Position numbers and translations under genes: made by a program | Assembly: GCA_041441555.1 (NCBI GenBank) | Contig: JASDSW010000007.1 | Location: 50,312 to 114,311 of the forward strand | Origin: Pseudaeromonas sp041441555 | GTDB lineage: Bacteria; Pseudomonadota; Gammaproteobacteria; Enterobacterales; Aeromonadaceae | Direction: 5' to 3' | Length of the DNA stretch: 64,000 nt | Shown: positions 18,445 to 28,415 of the stretch, piece by piece | Numbering within the stretch: the stretch's first letter is position 1 | Layout: every line of letters begins with the position of its first letter | The notes under the pieces: model-generated | Databases searched by the model: none | What the model was told of the DNA's origin: nothing | Seen by the model: the letters and a program-made list of their open reading frames with translations, nothing else

Positions 18445-20058
18445 ATGAAACTACGCTTCTCTATCGGTGCCATCCCACTGAGCCTGCTTGCCGCCCTGTT
18501 TTTCGTCGTGACAGGCAATCAGCAGTTCTGGTCGCAAAGCTTCGCCTTTTTCTCCCCGCTCAACAGCCAGAATCTGCTGATGCTGTTTTCGCTGTTCAGC
18601 GTGACCTTAAGCCTGATGTTCTTCCTGCTAAGCCTGATCGCCCTGCCCTATCTGTTTCGCCCGCTGTTGACCCTGCTCCTGCTGAGCAATGCCGCCGCGG
18701 CCTACTTCATGAACAGTTACGGCATCTCCATCGACCGCGACATGTTGCAGAACGTCTTTGAGACCAATCCGGCCGAGGCCTTTGAGCTCATCAACCTGAA
18801 ACTCATCGGCTACCTGCTGCTGCTCGGCGTACTCCCCAGCCTGCTGCTGTGGCGCACCCACATTCGCTATGGCAAGTGGCGGCCGGCGCTGGCCCGCAAA
18901 CTCGGCGGCATGGCTCTGGCCCTGATGGTGATTGGCGGCAACGCCTGGTTCTCCTATCAGGACTACGCCTCCTTCTTCCGCAACAGAGGGGAAGTCCGTC
19001 GTTTCTTCACACCCGCCAACTTCATCTATGGCACCGGGGATTACATCCATCGCCACTGGTTTTTAAAACCGACCAAACTTGAGCCGGTCGGTCTGGATGC
19101 CAAACGAGCGGCCAACGCGGCCCATGACAAGCCGACCCTGCTGGTGATCGTGGTCGGTGAAACTGCCCGCGCCGCCAACTTCGGTCTGGATGGCTACGCC
19201 CTACAAACCACGCCACAACTGGCCAAACTGGACGTCATCAACTATCCGCAAGCCAGCTCCTGCGGGACCGCCACCGCGATTTCGGTACCCTGCATGTTCT
19301 CGCCGATGGCGCGCCGCGATTACAAGAGCAGTCAACACCAGGAGAGCCTGCTGGATGTGGTGCAACGAGCCGGCATCCCGGTGATCTGGAAGGATAACAA
19401 CTCCGGCTGCAAGGGCACCTGCAACCGGGTCACCTATGAAGAGCTGAGCCGCCAACAGAACCCGCGTTGGTGTCACGACGGCGAATGCCTGGATGAAATC
19501 ATGCTCGAGGGGCTCGACCAGCAACTGGCGAACCACCAGGGAGACCTGCTGCTGGTGCTGCACCAGAAGGGGAGCCACGGCCCGGCCTATTACCTGCGCT
19601 ACCCGAAGCAACTCGAGCAGTTCACGCCGGTGTGCAAGACCAACAAGTTGCAGGAGTGCAGTCGGGAGGCCATCACCAACGCCTATGACAACACCATCCT
19701 CTATACCGACCACCTGCTGGCCCAGCTGATTGCCCGGCTACAACAGCAGCAGAGCCGCTACAACACGGCCATGTGGTATCTCTCCGATCACGGCGAATCC
19801 CTGGGTGAGAACAACCTCTACCTGCACGGCGCCCCCTACGCCTTCGCCCCCAAGACCCAGACCCATATCCCCATGGTGCAGTGGTTCTCCGAGGGCTTTG
19901 CCGCCCAGAGCGGGCTGGATCTGAACTGCCTGCGGCAACGAGCCCAGCAGCCGACCAGCCACGACAACCTGTTCCACTCCGTGCTTGGCATCCTGGATAT
20001 TCAGACCAGCGTCTACCAGCCGGAGCTGGATCTCTTCAAGCGCTGCCGCAAGGGGTGA
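18445..20058 (+). CDS. eptA: Lipid A phosphoethanolamine transferase (EptA family)
   Basis: This inner-membrane enzyme transfers phosphoethanolamine from phosphatidylethanolamine to lipid A, lowering surface charge; the family includes the MCR colistin-resistance proteins. The 537-residue product has about five N-terminal membrane helices (residues 8-170) and a periplasmic alkaline-phosphatase-like domain. The zinc and catalytic residues are visible: E239 (VGETARA), nucleophile T275 (SSCGTATAIS), D448 and H449 (SDHGE). Several cysteines suit the usual disulphides. It stands alone, with no adjacent two-component pair and no mobile element. It is probably a core chromosomal gene rather than an acquired mcr. 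Confidence 0.92.
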   Translation: MKLRFSIGAIPLSLLAALFFVVTGNQQFWSQSFAFFSPLNSQNLLMLFSLFSVTLSLMFFLLSLIALPYLFRPLLTLLLLSNAAAAYFMNSYGISIDRDMLQNVFETNPAEAFELINLKLIGYLLLLGVLPSLLLWRTHIRYGKWRPALARKLGGMALALMVIGGNAWFSYQDYASFFRNRGEVRRFFTPANFIYGTGDYIHRHWFLKPTKLEPVGLDAKRAANAAHDKPTLLVIVVGETARAANFGLDGYALQTTPQLAKLDVINYPQASSCGTATAISVPCMFSPMARRDYKSSQHQESLLDVVQRAGIPVIWKDNNSGCKGTCNRVTYEELSRQQNPRWCHDGECLDEIMLEGLDQQLANHQGDLLLVLHQKGSHGPAYYLRYPKQLEQFTPVCKTNKLQECSREAITNAYDNTILYTDHLLAQLIARLQQQQSRYNTAMWYLSDHGESLGENNLYLHGAPYAFAPKTQTHIPMVQWFSEGFAAQSGLDLNCLRQRAQQPTSHDNLFHSVLGILDIQTSVYQPELDLFKRCRKG

Positions 20059-20171
20059 CCGAGGGCGGCACCCTCTCCGGGTTGAACGGATTTGATGTGG
20101 AATAAACGTTGGGTTGGGCGGCTACTCGGCCACCACCGCTCCAAGCCCATTGCCTAACGGGACGGGGCAGC

Positions 20172-22346
20172 TTAGAAGTTGTAACGGTAGGTCAGGGCGA
20201 CGGCGGCCGCTTCGGCCCGATAGTTGCCGACGTTCAGCAGGTAGAGACGCTTGTTGTACTTCTGGTCAATCATGCCAAGCAAGTTGTAACCATCCAGGCT
20301 GAACTTGCCATACTCCTTAGTCTGGTAATTGAGCCCCAGATCGAGAAAGTAGGCGGGCCCCACCGAGTCGGTATACCCGGGGTCGGTCAGGTTGGTGGTA
20401 GAGGATTTGTTGTTCTGGTACCAGGCATCATTGGTCTGTTCGATGATGTCGAGTGCCCCCTGATAGTACCAGAAGATGCGCATATCGCCGGTCAACTGCC
20501 ACTTGGGGGCAAAATCCCAGGCCCCGTTGAACTTGGTGATATGGTTGCTCCAGTTGTTCAGATCGTTGCCATATCCTAGGTGGGAGGCCGTAATCCGGGT
20601 CGAGCCTCCCGGAGCCAGGTTGAAATCATCCAGCTTGCTCCAAGCATGAGAGAAGCCTAGTGCCAGTGTCTCCGCCTTGTAATCCACCTCGAACTCCACC
20701 CCCCCGAACTTCAGCTCACCTACCGACTGGGCATGCAATGTGGTGTTGTTGAAATCCAGCACATCGGCCTTGTTATAGAAGCCGGTCAGGGTGACATCCG
20801 TATACTCGTCGAATAGATGTCCATAGGAGATCTCGGCACTGCTGAGCTTTTCCGGGATCGCCTCGGCATTAGCCTTGTGCAACTGGTAGAGCTCTTCCGC
20901 ATTATTCTTGCGCAATGAACGGCTGAAGATGGTTTTGACCGTATCCTTGTCGCTGACTGAGGCGACAAAAGCCAGACGGGGTGACCACATCCAGTCCGTG
21001 TATTGATCCTTATCGGCACGCAAGCCGACAAAGTTGGTGAGCCAAGGAGTCATTTGCCACTGATGCTCCCCGAAGATGCCAAACGTGCTGGTATCCCATG
21101 ACTCCATGCGACCTATGATGGAGGAGTAGGCATAGTCATAATCGGAGGTGTTAAGCCCCCAGCGGGAGTATATCTCCTCAATCCCCAGCGCCGAGGCGTG
21201 AGCGTCACTGTGGTTCCAGTTCAGAGTCCCCCGCAGCAGGTACTCCTCCTCCCTATGATTCTCAGGATGCTGGCCAGCGTTGTCCGAATTCCACAACTCG
21301 CGGATATAGGTAGTGGTGTCATAGCCACCCTTCAACTCGAACCATTGCCGGGAGTTGAGGATCCAGAGTTGAGAGAGATCCAGGGTCAACTGCTTATAAC
21401 CGACGCCATTGATGCCGTAGGCACTCTGGGGCACCCCGGTTACCGGTAGCGTGTAGTTATAGATGGTCTTGTTTTCCCAGGTCAGCTTCTCCCCCCCCTG
21501 GGTATAACGCAGCCAGGCATTGAAATCCTGCTGCTGGTAGTGGGCGTGCAGCTTCACCTTCTGCCAGTCATGGAAGCTGTCATGGTTATCCACTGGGCCA
21601 TAGGGAACCGCGTCACCACCCTGCACCCACTCCCCCCAGGAGGTGTAGGCACTCTTGCCATAGACCAGTGGCGCATCAGCATTCTGGGCGCCGTCATAGT
21701 CGGTGATGGCCCCGTAGAGCCAGAGCCCCCGATCGGCCTGGTCACCAAAGGGAATGGTATTGCTCGCCTCGATGGAGCGGAACTGCTCCACCTCGCCCCA
21801 CTTGATGGTCATACCATCCGGGCCATGGTCGGCAAAGGTATCGGTCTGGATGTTGATCACCATGGAGACGGCACCAGGGCCATAGACGACGGAACCAGGA
21901 CCGCGCACCACATCGATCTTGCGAATATCCCCCAGCATCGGCATATCCCGCTCGCTCAGAGCGCCGAAATGGGTCTTTTCGTTGAGCACCCGGCCGTTGA
22001 CCACCAGCAGGTATTTGTCGTCACGATGGCTGATGAGACCACGCATCCCCATGTGGGGAGCCTCGTAGTGGTGCGGCAGGTAGTGAAAGTTGGGGACATA
22101 GATTTCCAGCAGGTCGAACATACTACGAGCACCAGACCGCTCGATCATCGTCCGATCGATGCTGGTAATGGAGGCGGGCATGCGGCGGGTGGCGGTTGGC
22201 GTCAGGGTGGCGGCACCATCCAGCTTCACCTGCATCAGTTGCGTCAGATCCATCTGCAACAACTCATCACCCGTTGCTGCGGCGAAGGCGCCAACGGGGA
22301 GCAGCAAACAGCTCCCCAGCCAGAGGGCATTCCTCATCATCATCAC
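20172..22346 (-). CDS. TonB-dependent outer membrane receptor
   Basis: The 724-residue product has a signal peptide (cleavage near AFA-AATG), a plug domain with ITSIDRTMIERSG and the segment IDVVRGPGSVVYGPGAVSMVINI, and a beta-barrel ending in aromatic-phenylalanine (TYRYNF), the outer-membrane sorting signal. The substrate is unknown; nothing nearby codes for siderophore or cobalamin uptake. Four successive ATG codons start the gene, and an AGGAG ribosome binding site fits the first. It diverges from the yfiR-kinase-regulator operon across a 318-base gap, so it may be a target or sensor of that system. Confidence 0.9.
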   Translation of the reverse strand: MMMMRNALWLGSCLLLPVGAFAAATGDELLQMDLTQLMQVKLDGAATLTPTATRRMPASITSIDRTMIERSGARSMFDLLEIYVPNFHYLPHHYEAPHMGMRGLISHRDDKYLLVVNGRVLNEKTHFGALSERDMPMLGDIRKIDVVRGPGSVVYGPGAVSMVINIQTDTFADHGPDGMTIKWGEVEQFRSIEASNTIPFGDQADRGLWLYGAITDYDGAQNADAPLVYGKSAYTSWGEWVQGGDAVPYGPVDNHDSFHDWQKVKLHAHYQQQDFNAWLRYTQGGEKLTWENKTIYNYTLPVTGVPQSAYGINGVGYKQLTLDLSQLWILNSRQWFELKGGYDTTTYIRELWNSDNAGQHPENHREEEYLLRGTLNWNHSDAHASALGIEEIYSRWGLNTSDYDYAYSSIIGRMESWDTSTFGIFGEHQWQMTPWLTNFVGLRADKDQYTDWMWSPRLAFVASVSDKDTVKTIFSRSLRKNNAEELYQLHKANAEAIPEKLSSAEISYGHLFDEYTDVTLTGFYNKADVLDFNNTTLHAQSVGELKFGGVEFEVDYKAETLALGFSHAWSKLDDFNLAPGGSTRITASHLGYGNDLNNWSNHITKFNGAWDFAPKWQLTGDMRIFWYYQGALDIIEQTNDAWYQNNKSSTTNLTDPGYTDSVGPAYFLDLGLNYQTKEYGKFSLDGYNLLGMIDQKYNKRLYLLNVGNYRAEAAAVALTYRYNF

Positions 22347-22664
22347 CCCGCTCCTGGAATTGGCTCGACATCCATGTCTTGGTTATAGCTCACAGTACCG
22401 ATTGTCGCCGGGTTTGGGCAGGGAGTGAGCAGGAGGCTGTGATCGGTGTTGGATTGGGAAAACAAAATAGTGATATGCCAAGCCCCCTTACCCTCCCATG
22501 GGCCCCTGAATTTGAGCTGGCTCGCGCTCTGTCATCACCACAGAAGCTTGTTAATTCGCTTTCCTCTATAAGTATTCTCAATGACATAGCAACAGCATCC
22601 CCCTGGAGATCGAGTTGACCCGCTACCACGTCGGCTATTTCCCCACCCAGGACACTCCCTCCTG
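22347..22664. promoter_or_regulatory. Divergent promoter region, receptor / YfiR operon
   Basis: This 318-base gap must hold the promoters of the receptor (minus) and the YfiR operon (plus). I cannot place either firmly. The last 26 codons before the yfiR start (22585-22662) form an open, coding-looking stretch whose TGA overlaps the yfiR ATG. It may be a gene remnant or chance. Confidence 0.4.
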
Positions 22665-23222
22665 ATGGCTTCGCACGGCCAGACCCCGGCGAGGCAACGA
22701 CTCCGCTACTGGTTTTCGGTAGGACTGCTGTGTGTCTGTCTGCCAGGGTTGGCCGGTGAGGAAATTTCACTGGAGCAGCTCAAAGCCGCCTATGTCTACA
22801 ACTTCCTCAAGTTCACCACCTGGCCCGAAGAGAACGGGCGAGAGACATCCTTGCAGCTTTGCCTGGGCAATGCGGACACAACCCTGCAGCACGCCTTCGC
22901 CTCCTTGAATGGCCAACAGGTCAATGGCCGCACCATCGTGGTCCGCGACTCGCCCATCAAAGCCGATGCCAAGGGGTGCCACGTCTACTACTTGCGCCAG
23001 GGCGGCGCTCCCGTGGCCTTGCGGCCGTTAGTCGCCCTCCACCCGGAACTGCTGACCATCGGCGACGATGAGGCCTTTGTCGAACAAGGGGGCATCATAG
23101 GGCTGCGCGAGGTCGATGGCCGCCTGCAGTTTGATATCAATCTGGCCATGATTAAGCAGGGGCATTATCAGATCAGCTCCCAACTGCTTCAATTGGCCCG
23201 TAATTCGCGGATGACACCATGA
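22665..23222 (+). CDS. YfiR-family (DUF4154) periplasmic protein
   Basis: YfiR in Pseudomonas is a periplasmic repressor that binds the CHASE8 sensor of the cyclase YfiN. This 185-residue protein has an N-terminal signal segment (hydrophobic residues 16-30) and the family start LKAAYVYNFLKFTTWP, then LCLGNADTTLQHAF and a C-terminal GGIIGLREVDGRLQFDINL, all typical. Two cysteines in the mature part could form a disulphide. No clear ribosome binding site is seen. It overlaps the kinase gene by four bases, and that kinase has a CHASE8-like sensor, so the pair very probably interacts. Confidence 0.85.
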   Translation: MASHGQTPARQRLRYWFSVGLLCVCLPGLAGEEISLEQLKAAYVYNFLKFTTWPEENGRETSLQLCLGNADTTLQHAFASLNGQQVNGRTIVVRDSPIKADAKGCHVYYLRQGGAPVALRPLVALHPELLTIGDDEAFVEQGGIIGLREVDGRLQFDINLAMIKQGHYQISSQLLQLARNSRMTP

Positions 23223-25933
23223 TGAGCCTTAAATTCTGGCAACGTAGTTCTCTGTCCCGCAAGGTCGCCACCCTGGTGGTCTTGATCTGCATACTGACGC
23301 TCAGTCTCTTCTCCGTCGCCTTCCTATCCCAGCAATACAGCCTGCTACGCAATCAGTCCAAAACCGCGCTTGAGGCCCTGTCTCGCAGTGTGGCGTTCAA
23401 CAGCGCCGCCGCAGTCACCTTTCTCGATGCGGAGTCGGCCCGACAGACGTTGCAGTCGCTACAGTACTCGCCAGAGGTCGTCCGGGCGAGCATCACTCTC
23501 AACAGCGGAAAACTACTCGCCCGTTACCAATACGGTCACCAAGATAATGACACCCAGGATCTAGTGCTGAAAACCCCGATCGAAGTGCAGGGTGAGCGTC
23601 TCGCCGAGCTGGAAATTCACGCTCAGATGACCCCCATTCATGCCCTGATGCGCCAGACCTTGTTGATCGGCCTGATGCTCGCCGGATTCGCCCTGCTGGG
23701 GGCCAGCTGGTTAGCCCGGTTGTCGGGCAACATACTGACGCGCCCCCTGATCCGCCTGGCCGAGGTGGCTAACACCATAGCCCAGGAAAAAAACTACTCC
23801 CTGCGTGCCGACCTGGGTAACCATCAGGACGAAACGCGTCAATTGGCCAAATGTTTCAACGACATGCTGGCACAGATCGACGAGCGGGATCGCGATCTGG
23901 AGAAACACCGCAACCATCTCGAGCAGATCGTCGATTTGCGGACCTTCGACCTGATCCAGGCGCGGGATGCAGCCCAATCCGCCAACCGGGCCAAGAGCGA
24001 ATTCCTGGCGATGATGAGCCATGAGATCCGCACCCCCCTCAACGGCATCATCGGCATGACAGATCTCCTCAGCGCCACGACATTGGATGAGAAGCAGCGG
24101 CGCTTCGTGCGCATCGTGCGGCGCTCGGGGGAAGACCTGCTGACCATCATCAATGACATTCTCGACTTCTCGAAGATCGAGGCGGGCAAGCTGGAGCTGG
24201 AACGCAGCTCTTTCAACCTGAACCTGCTGCTAGAGGATCTGGTCGAGCGCTTTGCCCCGGTTGCCCACGGCAAAGGGCTGGAAATCCTCTGCTCTCCACC
24301 CACCCATGCGGTTCATCTGCTCGGCGACAGCAAGCGATTGAGTCAGGTGTTGACCAATCTGGTCGGTAACGCGATCAAATTCACCGAACGCGGCGAGGTG
24401 GTGGTGCGCGTCGATCTGCTCGAACAGAACCAGGAGCAGATGACCTGCCGCTTCTCGGTCAAGGATACCGGCATCGGCATCCCGCCTGAGCGGCAGGACA
24501 AACTGTTTCAAGCCTTCAGTCAGGCAGACAGCTCCACCACCCGGCGCTTCGGCGGCACAGGCCTCGGCCTGGCGATATCCCAACGGTTGGTGCAGATGAT
24601 GCAGGGCAAGATTGAGCTGACCAGTGATGGCAACGACGGCAGTGAGTTCTTCTTCACCCTGACCCTGCCACTGGAAAAGAGTTACCGCGTCCCCGTGAAG
24701 TCTCGCCAGTTTGACCAACTCAAGGTGCTGGTGGTCGATGACAACACGACCAACCTGGAGATCCTGACTCACCAACTGACCGCCTGGCACTGCCAGATCG
24801 CACTGGCCCAGAGCGTCAGCCAGGCCATGACCCTGCTCAAGCAGGCTCAGGTAGTTAACAGTCCATTCGACATGCTGCTCACCGACATGATGATGCCAGA
24901 TGAAGATGGCTTGGGATTGGTTGGCCGGGTACAAAATGATCCCTCGCTGGCCCAGATGCCCATCATCATCCTCAGCTCATCAGGGAACGCCCTACCCCGC
25001 ACCGGTTGGCAACAGAGCGGTAACTGCCAGAACCTGACCAAACCAGTTCGGCAATCCGATCTCTACAACGCAATGGTACAAGGGCTCCAGCAACCGAAAG
25101 AGAACCCGCAACCAGTCTCAAGCCACCATTCAGGGCAACAGGCGCTCCAGCTGGTGGGCCGCGTGCTACTGGCCGAAGACAACCTGGTCAACCAGGAGGT
25201 CGCGCTGGCCATGCTGGATAATCTGGGTCTCAGCTATGAGACGGTGACCAACGGTGCCGATGCCCTCGATATACTGCAACGGCAACACTTCGATCTGATC
25301 CTGATGGATTGTCAGATGCCGACCATGGATGGCTTCCAGGCGACCATGGCCATCCGGCAGAGTGAACAGGGAACCAACCAGCACATTCCAATCATGGCAT
25401 TAACGGCCAACGCCGTTTCCGGGGATCGGGAACGCTGCCTGGCCTGCGGCATGGACGATTATCTCTCCAAACCCTTCACCCAGGAACAACTGACCACCAT
25501 GCTGGCCGAATGGCTGCCGAGTGCCGAAGCGCCACAGGTTGACGTCACCGAGGAGGCAGAAACAGCGACAGCTCAGGAGACGATTTATCATGAGCTGGAT
25601 CCGCGGGCTATCGAGAATCTGCGGGCCTTGCGCGCAGGTCTGTTACTCAAGGTGCTGGATATCTGGCTGGAAGAGTCACCCAGGCTTCTGAGTCAAATCC
25701 AGCAGTCGGTGGCCGAACCCGACTTCCCTGTGCTGCTACGGGCCGCTCATTCGTTGAAGAACAGTGCCGCTAATTTGGGAGCTCGCCGCTTGGCGCAACT
25801 CTGCCTGCAGATGGAGCAACAAGCCCGCCAAGAAAATCCGCAAGAGTTGCAGAATCTACTGACCGAAATCGAGAAGCTCTTTATGCTTACTAAGGATGAG
25901 ATTGCACGGTTGCGCCAGGAGGAAGAGACATGA
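23219..25933 (+). CDS. Hybrid histidine kinase, CHASE8-HAMP-HisKA-HATPase-REC-REC-Hpt
   Basis: The 904-residue inner-membrane kinase has two transmembrane segments (about 17-38 and 142-165) around a periplasmic domain that resembles CHASE8 of YfiN (SAAAVTFLDAESARQTL). A HAMP linker follows, then HisKA with H268 (MSHEIRTPLNG), an ATPase domain (GTGLGLAIS), receiver 1 with D556 (LLTDMMMPDEDG), receiver 2 with D697 (LMDCQMPTMDG) and an Hpt domain with H844 (AAHSLKNSAAN). All phosphorelay residues are intact. It overlaps both yfiR and the response regulator by four bases, so the three form one coupled operon. Confidence 0.93.
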   Translation: MMSLKFWQRSSLSRKVATLVVLICILTLSLFSVAFLSQQYSLLRNQSKTALEALSRSVAFNSAAAVTFLDAESARQTLQSLQYSPEVVRASITLNSGKLLARYQYGHQDNDTQDLVLKTPIEVQGERLAELEIHAQMTPIHALMRQTLLIGLMLAGFALLGASWLARLSGNILTRPLIRLAEVANTIAQEKNYSLRADLGNHQDETRQLAKCFNDMLAQIDERDRDLEKHRNHLEQIVDLRTFDLIQARDAAQSANRAKSEFLAMMSHEIRTPLNGIIGMTDLLSATTLDEKQRRFVRIVRRSGEDLLTIINDILDFSKIEAGKLELERSSFNLNLLLEDLVERFAPVAHGKGLEILCSPPTHAVHLLGDSKRLSQVLTNLVGNAIKFTERGEVVVRVDLLEQNQEQMTCRFSVKDTGIGIPPERQDKLFQAFSQADSSTTRRFGGTGLGLAISQRLVQMMQGKIELTSDGNDGSEFFFTLTLPLEKSYRVPVKSRQFDQLKVLVVDDNTTNLEILTHQLTAWHCQIALAQSVSQAMTLLKQAQVVNSPFDMLLTDMMMPDEDGLGLVGRVQNDPSLAQMPIIILSSSGNALPRTGWQQSGNCQNLTKPVRQSDLYNAMVQGLQQPKENPQPVSSHHSGQQALQLVGRVLLAEDNLVNQEVALAMLDNLGLSYETVTNGADALDILQRQHFDLILMDCQMPTMDGFQATMAIRQSEQGTNQHIPIMALTANAVSGDRERCLACGMDDYLSKPFTQEQLTTMLAEWLPSAEAPQVDVTEEAETATAQETIYHELDPRAIENLRALRAGLLLKVLDIWLEESPRLLSQIQQSVAEPDFPVLLRAAHSLKNSAANLGARRLAQLCLQMEQQARQENPQELQNLLTEIEKLFMLTKDEIARLRQEEET

Positions 25934-28371
25934 ATCAGCTGCGCCCACGGCCTCTGGTTTTGATCGTCGACGATGAGCTCAGCGCCCGTCTGATCATGCG
26001 CACCACCCTCGAAGAGTCGGGTTTCGATGTCGTCGAGGCCGCCAGCGTGGCGGAGGCCTGGCAGCAGTTTGAGGCCCAGCGCCCCGACCTGCTGATCCTG
26101 GATGTGATACTGCCCGACGGCAACGGCATCCAGCTCTGCGCCGAGATCCGCCAGCTGCCGCAGGGGCAAAACCTGCCGATCGCCATGGCCACCGGACTCT
26201 ACGACGAACTCTCGATCCAGCAGGCCTACCAGTCCGGCGCGACGGATTTCATCACCAAACCCATCAGCTGGGGCACCCTCGGCTACCGGGTTCGCTACCT
26301 GTTGCGCGCCCACCAGGCCTTTGAGGAGCTGGCGCAGAGCGAAAACAAAAACCGGACCCTGCTCTCGGCCCTGCCCGACCTGCTGTTTCGAATTGACGAC
26401 AATGGCGTCATCCTCGATCGGCTGGCCGGCTCCGAGACCCCCGACTGGGCCGATTGGGATCTGCAACCGGGAGCCCGGTTGCAGGATCACCCCAGCGCCC
26501 TGGTCGCCGAGATGATCCAGCGCGAAATCGGGCAAGTCTTGCAGCAGCGGCGTCAGCACGCCATCGAGATCGCCCTGCCTCGCAACGAACAGAAGGTGTG
26601 CTGGGAGGCACGGATCCTGCCGCGCGGTGACCGGGAGGTGTTGCTGGTGCTGCGCGACATCAGCCGTCGCAAACAGCTGGAGAACCAGTTGCGGTTATCG
26701 GCGCGCGTGTTCGAATCGAGCAACGAGGCCATCCTGATCACCGATCGCCGCAACCGCATCATTTCGGTCAACCAGATGTTTGAACGGCTGACCGGTTATG
26801 CCGAGCAGGAGGTGCTCGGCAAGGAGCCGGCCATCCTAGGTGCGGGCCAGGAAAACCGCAGCCTGTTTCGCAACCTGTGGGCTCTGCTGTATGAGAGCGG
26901 CGCCTGGCAGGGAGAGCTGATGGATCGTCGCAAGAGTGGCGAAGAGTACCCGGTGTGGTTGTCGATCAGCCTGGTCCGGGATGGTCATGGTGAGCCGGAA
27001 TATCACATCGCGGCCTTCTCCGACATCACCGAGCGCAAGCGGCAGGAGGCCCAGATCGAGCATCTGGCCTTCCACGATGTGCTGACCGGATTACCCAATC
27101 GGCGCCTCTTGATCGACCGTATCGAAGTTGCCATTTCCCAGGCCCAGCGGGAAAACACCGGGCTGGCGCTGCTGTTCATCGATCTGGATCGTTTCAAGAC
27201 CATCAACGACTCGCTCGGCCACCAGACGGGCGATCAGCTACTGTACGAAGTCGGACAGCGGCTGGGACAATCGGTGCGCAGTGGCGATACCGTCAGCCGG
27301 GTCGGCGGTGATGAATTCATCGTGCTCTGCCCGAACTGTAACTATCCGGACGATGCGGCGGCGCTCGCCAGCAAACTGCTGCAGGCGCTGGCGCTCCCCT
27401 ACCGCTTCGGTGAAAACCAGCTGATCATCACCGCCAGTATCGGCATCGCCCTCTACCCGGACAATGGCCAGGATGCCAACATGCTGATCGGTAATGCCGA
27501 TGCGGCCATGTATCTGGCCAAGGAGCATGATCGCAACAACTGCCAGTTCTACTCGCCGGACCTCAATGAGAAGAATCTGGAGCGGCTGCAGCTGGAGTTG
27601 CGCCTGCGTCATGCGCTGGAGGCCGACGAGTTTGACCTCTATTTCCAACCGCAGATCGATGCGCAAAGCGGTGCCCTGGTCGGTGCCGAGACCCTGATCC
27701 GCTGGCGCGATCCGATCCACGGTCTGATCCCTCCCGGCCGCTTCATTCCGCTGGCCGAAGAGACGGGGCTGATCCAGCCCATCGGTGACTGGGTGCTGCG
27801 CGAGGTGTGCCGTCTGCTGCGCCGTTGGCAGGCGCAAGGGTTGCCCCGCATCCCGATTGCGGTCAACCTCTCGGCGCGGCAATTCAAACAGGCCAACTTC
27901 ATCGAATCGATCGCCGAAGCCCTGACCGAAACGGGCATCGACCCCCAACTGATCGAGCTGGAGCTGACCGAGAGCATGTTGATGAAAGATATTCAACAAA
28001 CCACCGCCAAGCTCAAGGAGCTCAAGGCCATGGGCTTTAGTATCTCGGTCGATGACTTCGGTACCGGCTTCTCCAGCCTCAACTACCTGCGCCACTTCCC
28101 GATTGATGTGTTGAAGATTGACCAATCCTTCGTCAGGGAACTCTTTGATGACGATGCGGCACTGGCCATCATCGACTCCATCATAGCGCTGGCCAATGCC
28201 CTGCGAATGCGCACTGTGGCCGAAGGGGTCGAAACCCAGGCTCAGCAGGAGATGTTGCAGCAGCATGGCTGCAGCACCTTGCAGGGGTATTTGATCGCCA
28301 GACCCCTCCCGGAGGCAGAGTTCGTCGAGTGGCTACGCCGGAAGCCAGCAACAGGTTCCACTCCGAACTAA
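25930..28371 (+). CDS. Response regulator with PAS, GGDEF and EAL domains
   Basis: This 813-residue protein probably receives phosphate from the upstream kinase and alters cyclic di-GMP. The receiver has its acceptor D58 (LILDVILPDGNG). A PAS region lies around 260-365. The GGDEF motif is exact at 459-463, so diguanylate cyclase activity is possible. The EAL domain has ETL at 587-589 in place of EAL but keeps NLSARQF, ELTES and DDFGTGFSSL, so phosphodiesterase activity also looks intact. Which activity dominates cannot be told from sequence. Confidence 0.93.
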   Translation: MNQLRPRPLVLIVDDELSARLIMRTTLEESGFDVVEAASVAEAWQQFEAQRPDLLILDVILPDGNGIQLCAEIRQLPQGQNLPIAMATGLYDELSIQQAYQSGATDFITKPISWGTLGYRVRYLLRAHQAFEELAQSENKNRTLLSALPDLLFRIDDNGVILDRLAGSETPDWADWDLQPGARLQDHPSALVAEMIQREIGQVLQQRRQHAIEIALPRNEQKVCWEARILPRGDREVLLVLRDISRRKQLENQLRLSARVFESSNEAILITDRRNRIISVNQMFERLTGYAEQEVLGKEPAILGAGQENRSLFRNLWALLYESGAWQGELMDRRKSGEEYPVWLSISLVRDGHGEPEYHIAAFSDITERKRQEAQIEHLAFHDVLTGLPNRRLLIDRIEVAISQAQRENTGLALLFIDLDRFKTINDSLGHQTGDQLLYEVGQRLGQSVRSGDTVSRVGGDEFIVLCPNCNYPDDAAALASKLLQALALPYRFGENQLIITASIGIALYPDNGQDANMLIGNADAAMYLAKEHDRNNCQFYSPDLNEKNLERLQLELRLRHALEADEFDLYFQPQIDAQSGALVGAETLIRWRDPIHGLIPPGRFIPLAEETGLIQPIGDWVLREVCRLLRRWQAQGLPRIPIAVNLSARQFKQANFIESIAEALTETGIDPQLIELELTESMLMKDIQQTTAKLKELKAMGFSISVDDFGTGFSSLNYLRHFPIDVLKIDQSFVRELFDDDAALAIIDSIIALANALRMRTVAEGVETQAQQEMLQQHGCSTLQGYLIARPLPEAEFVEWLRRKPATGSTPN

Positions 28372-28374
28372 GCA

Positions 28375-28415
28375 GAGAGTCCGGTCGCAGCCATGCTATG
28401 GCTTCGACCGCTCTC
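28375..28415. terminator. Stem-loop between convergent genes
   Basis: A nested stem (28382-28387 with 28405-28410, inner CCAT/ATGG, outer GAGAG/CTCTC) lies where the regulator and the helicase converge. The helicase stop codon sits inside it. There is no T-tract. Confidence 0.45.

Noticed and set aside
18445..20058. Acquired mobile colistin-resistance gene (mcr)
   Set aside because: No insertion sequence, inverted ends or odd base composition flank the gene. It looks like a resident eptA.
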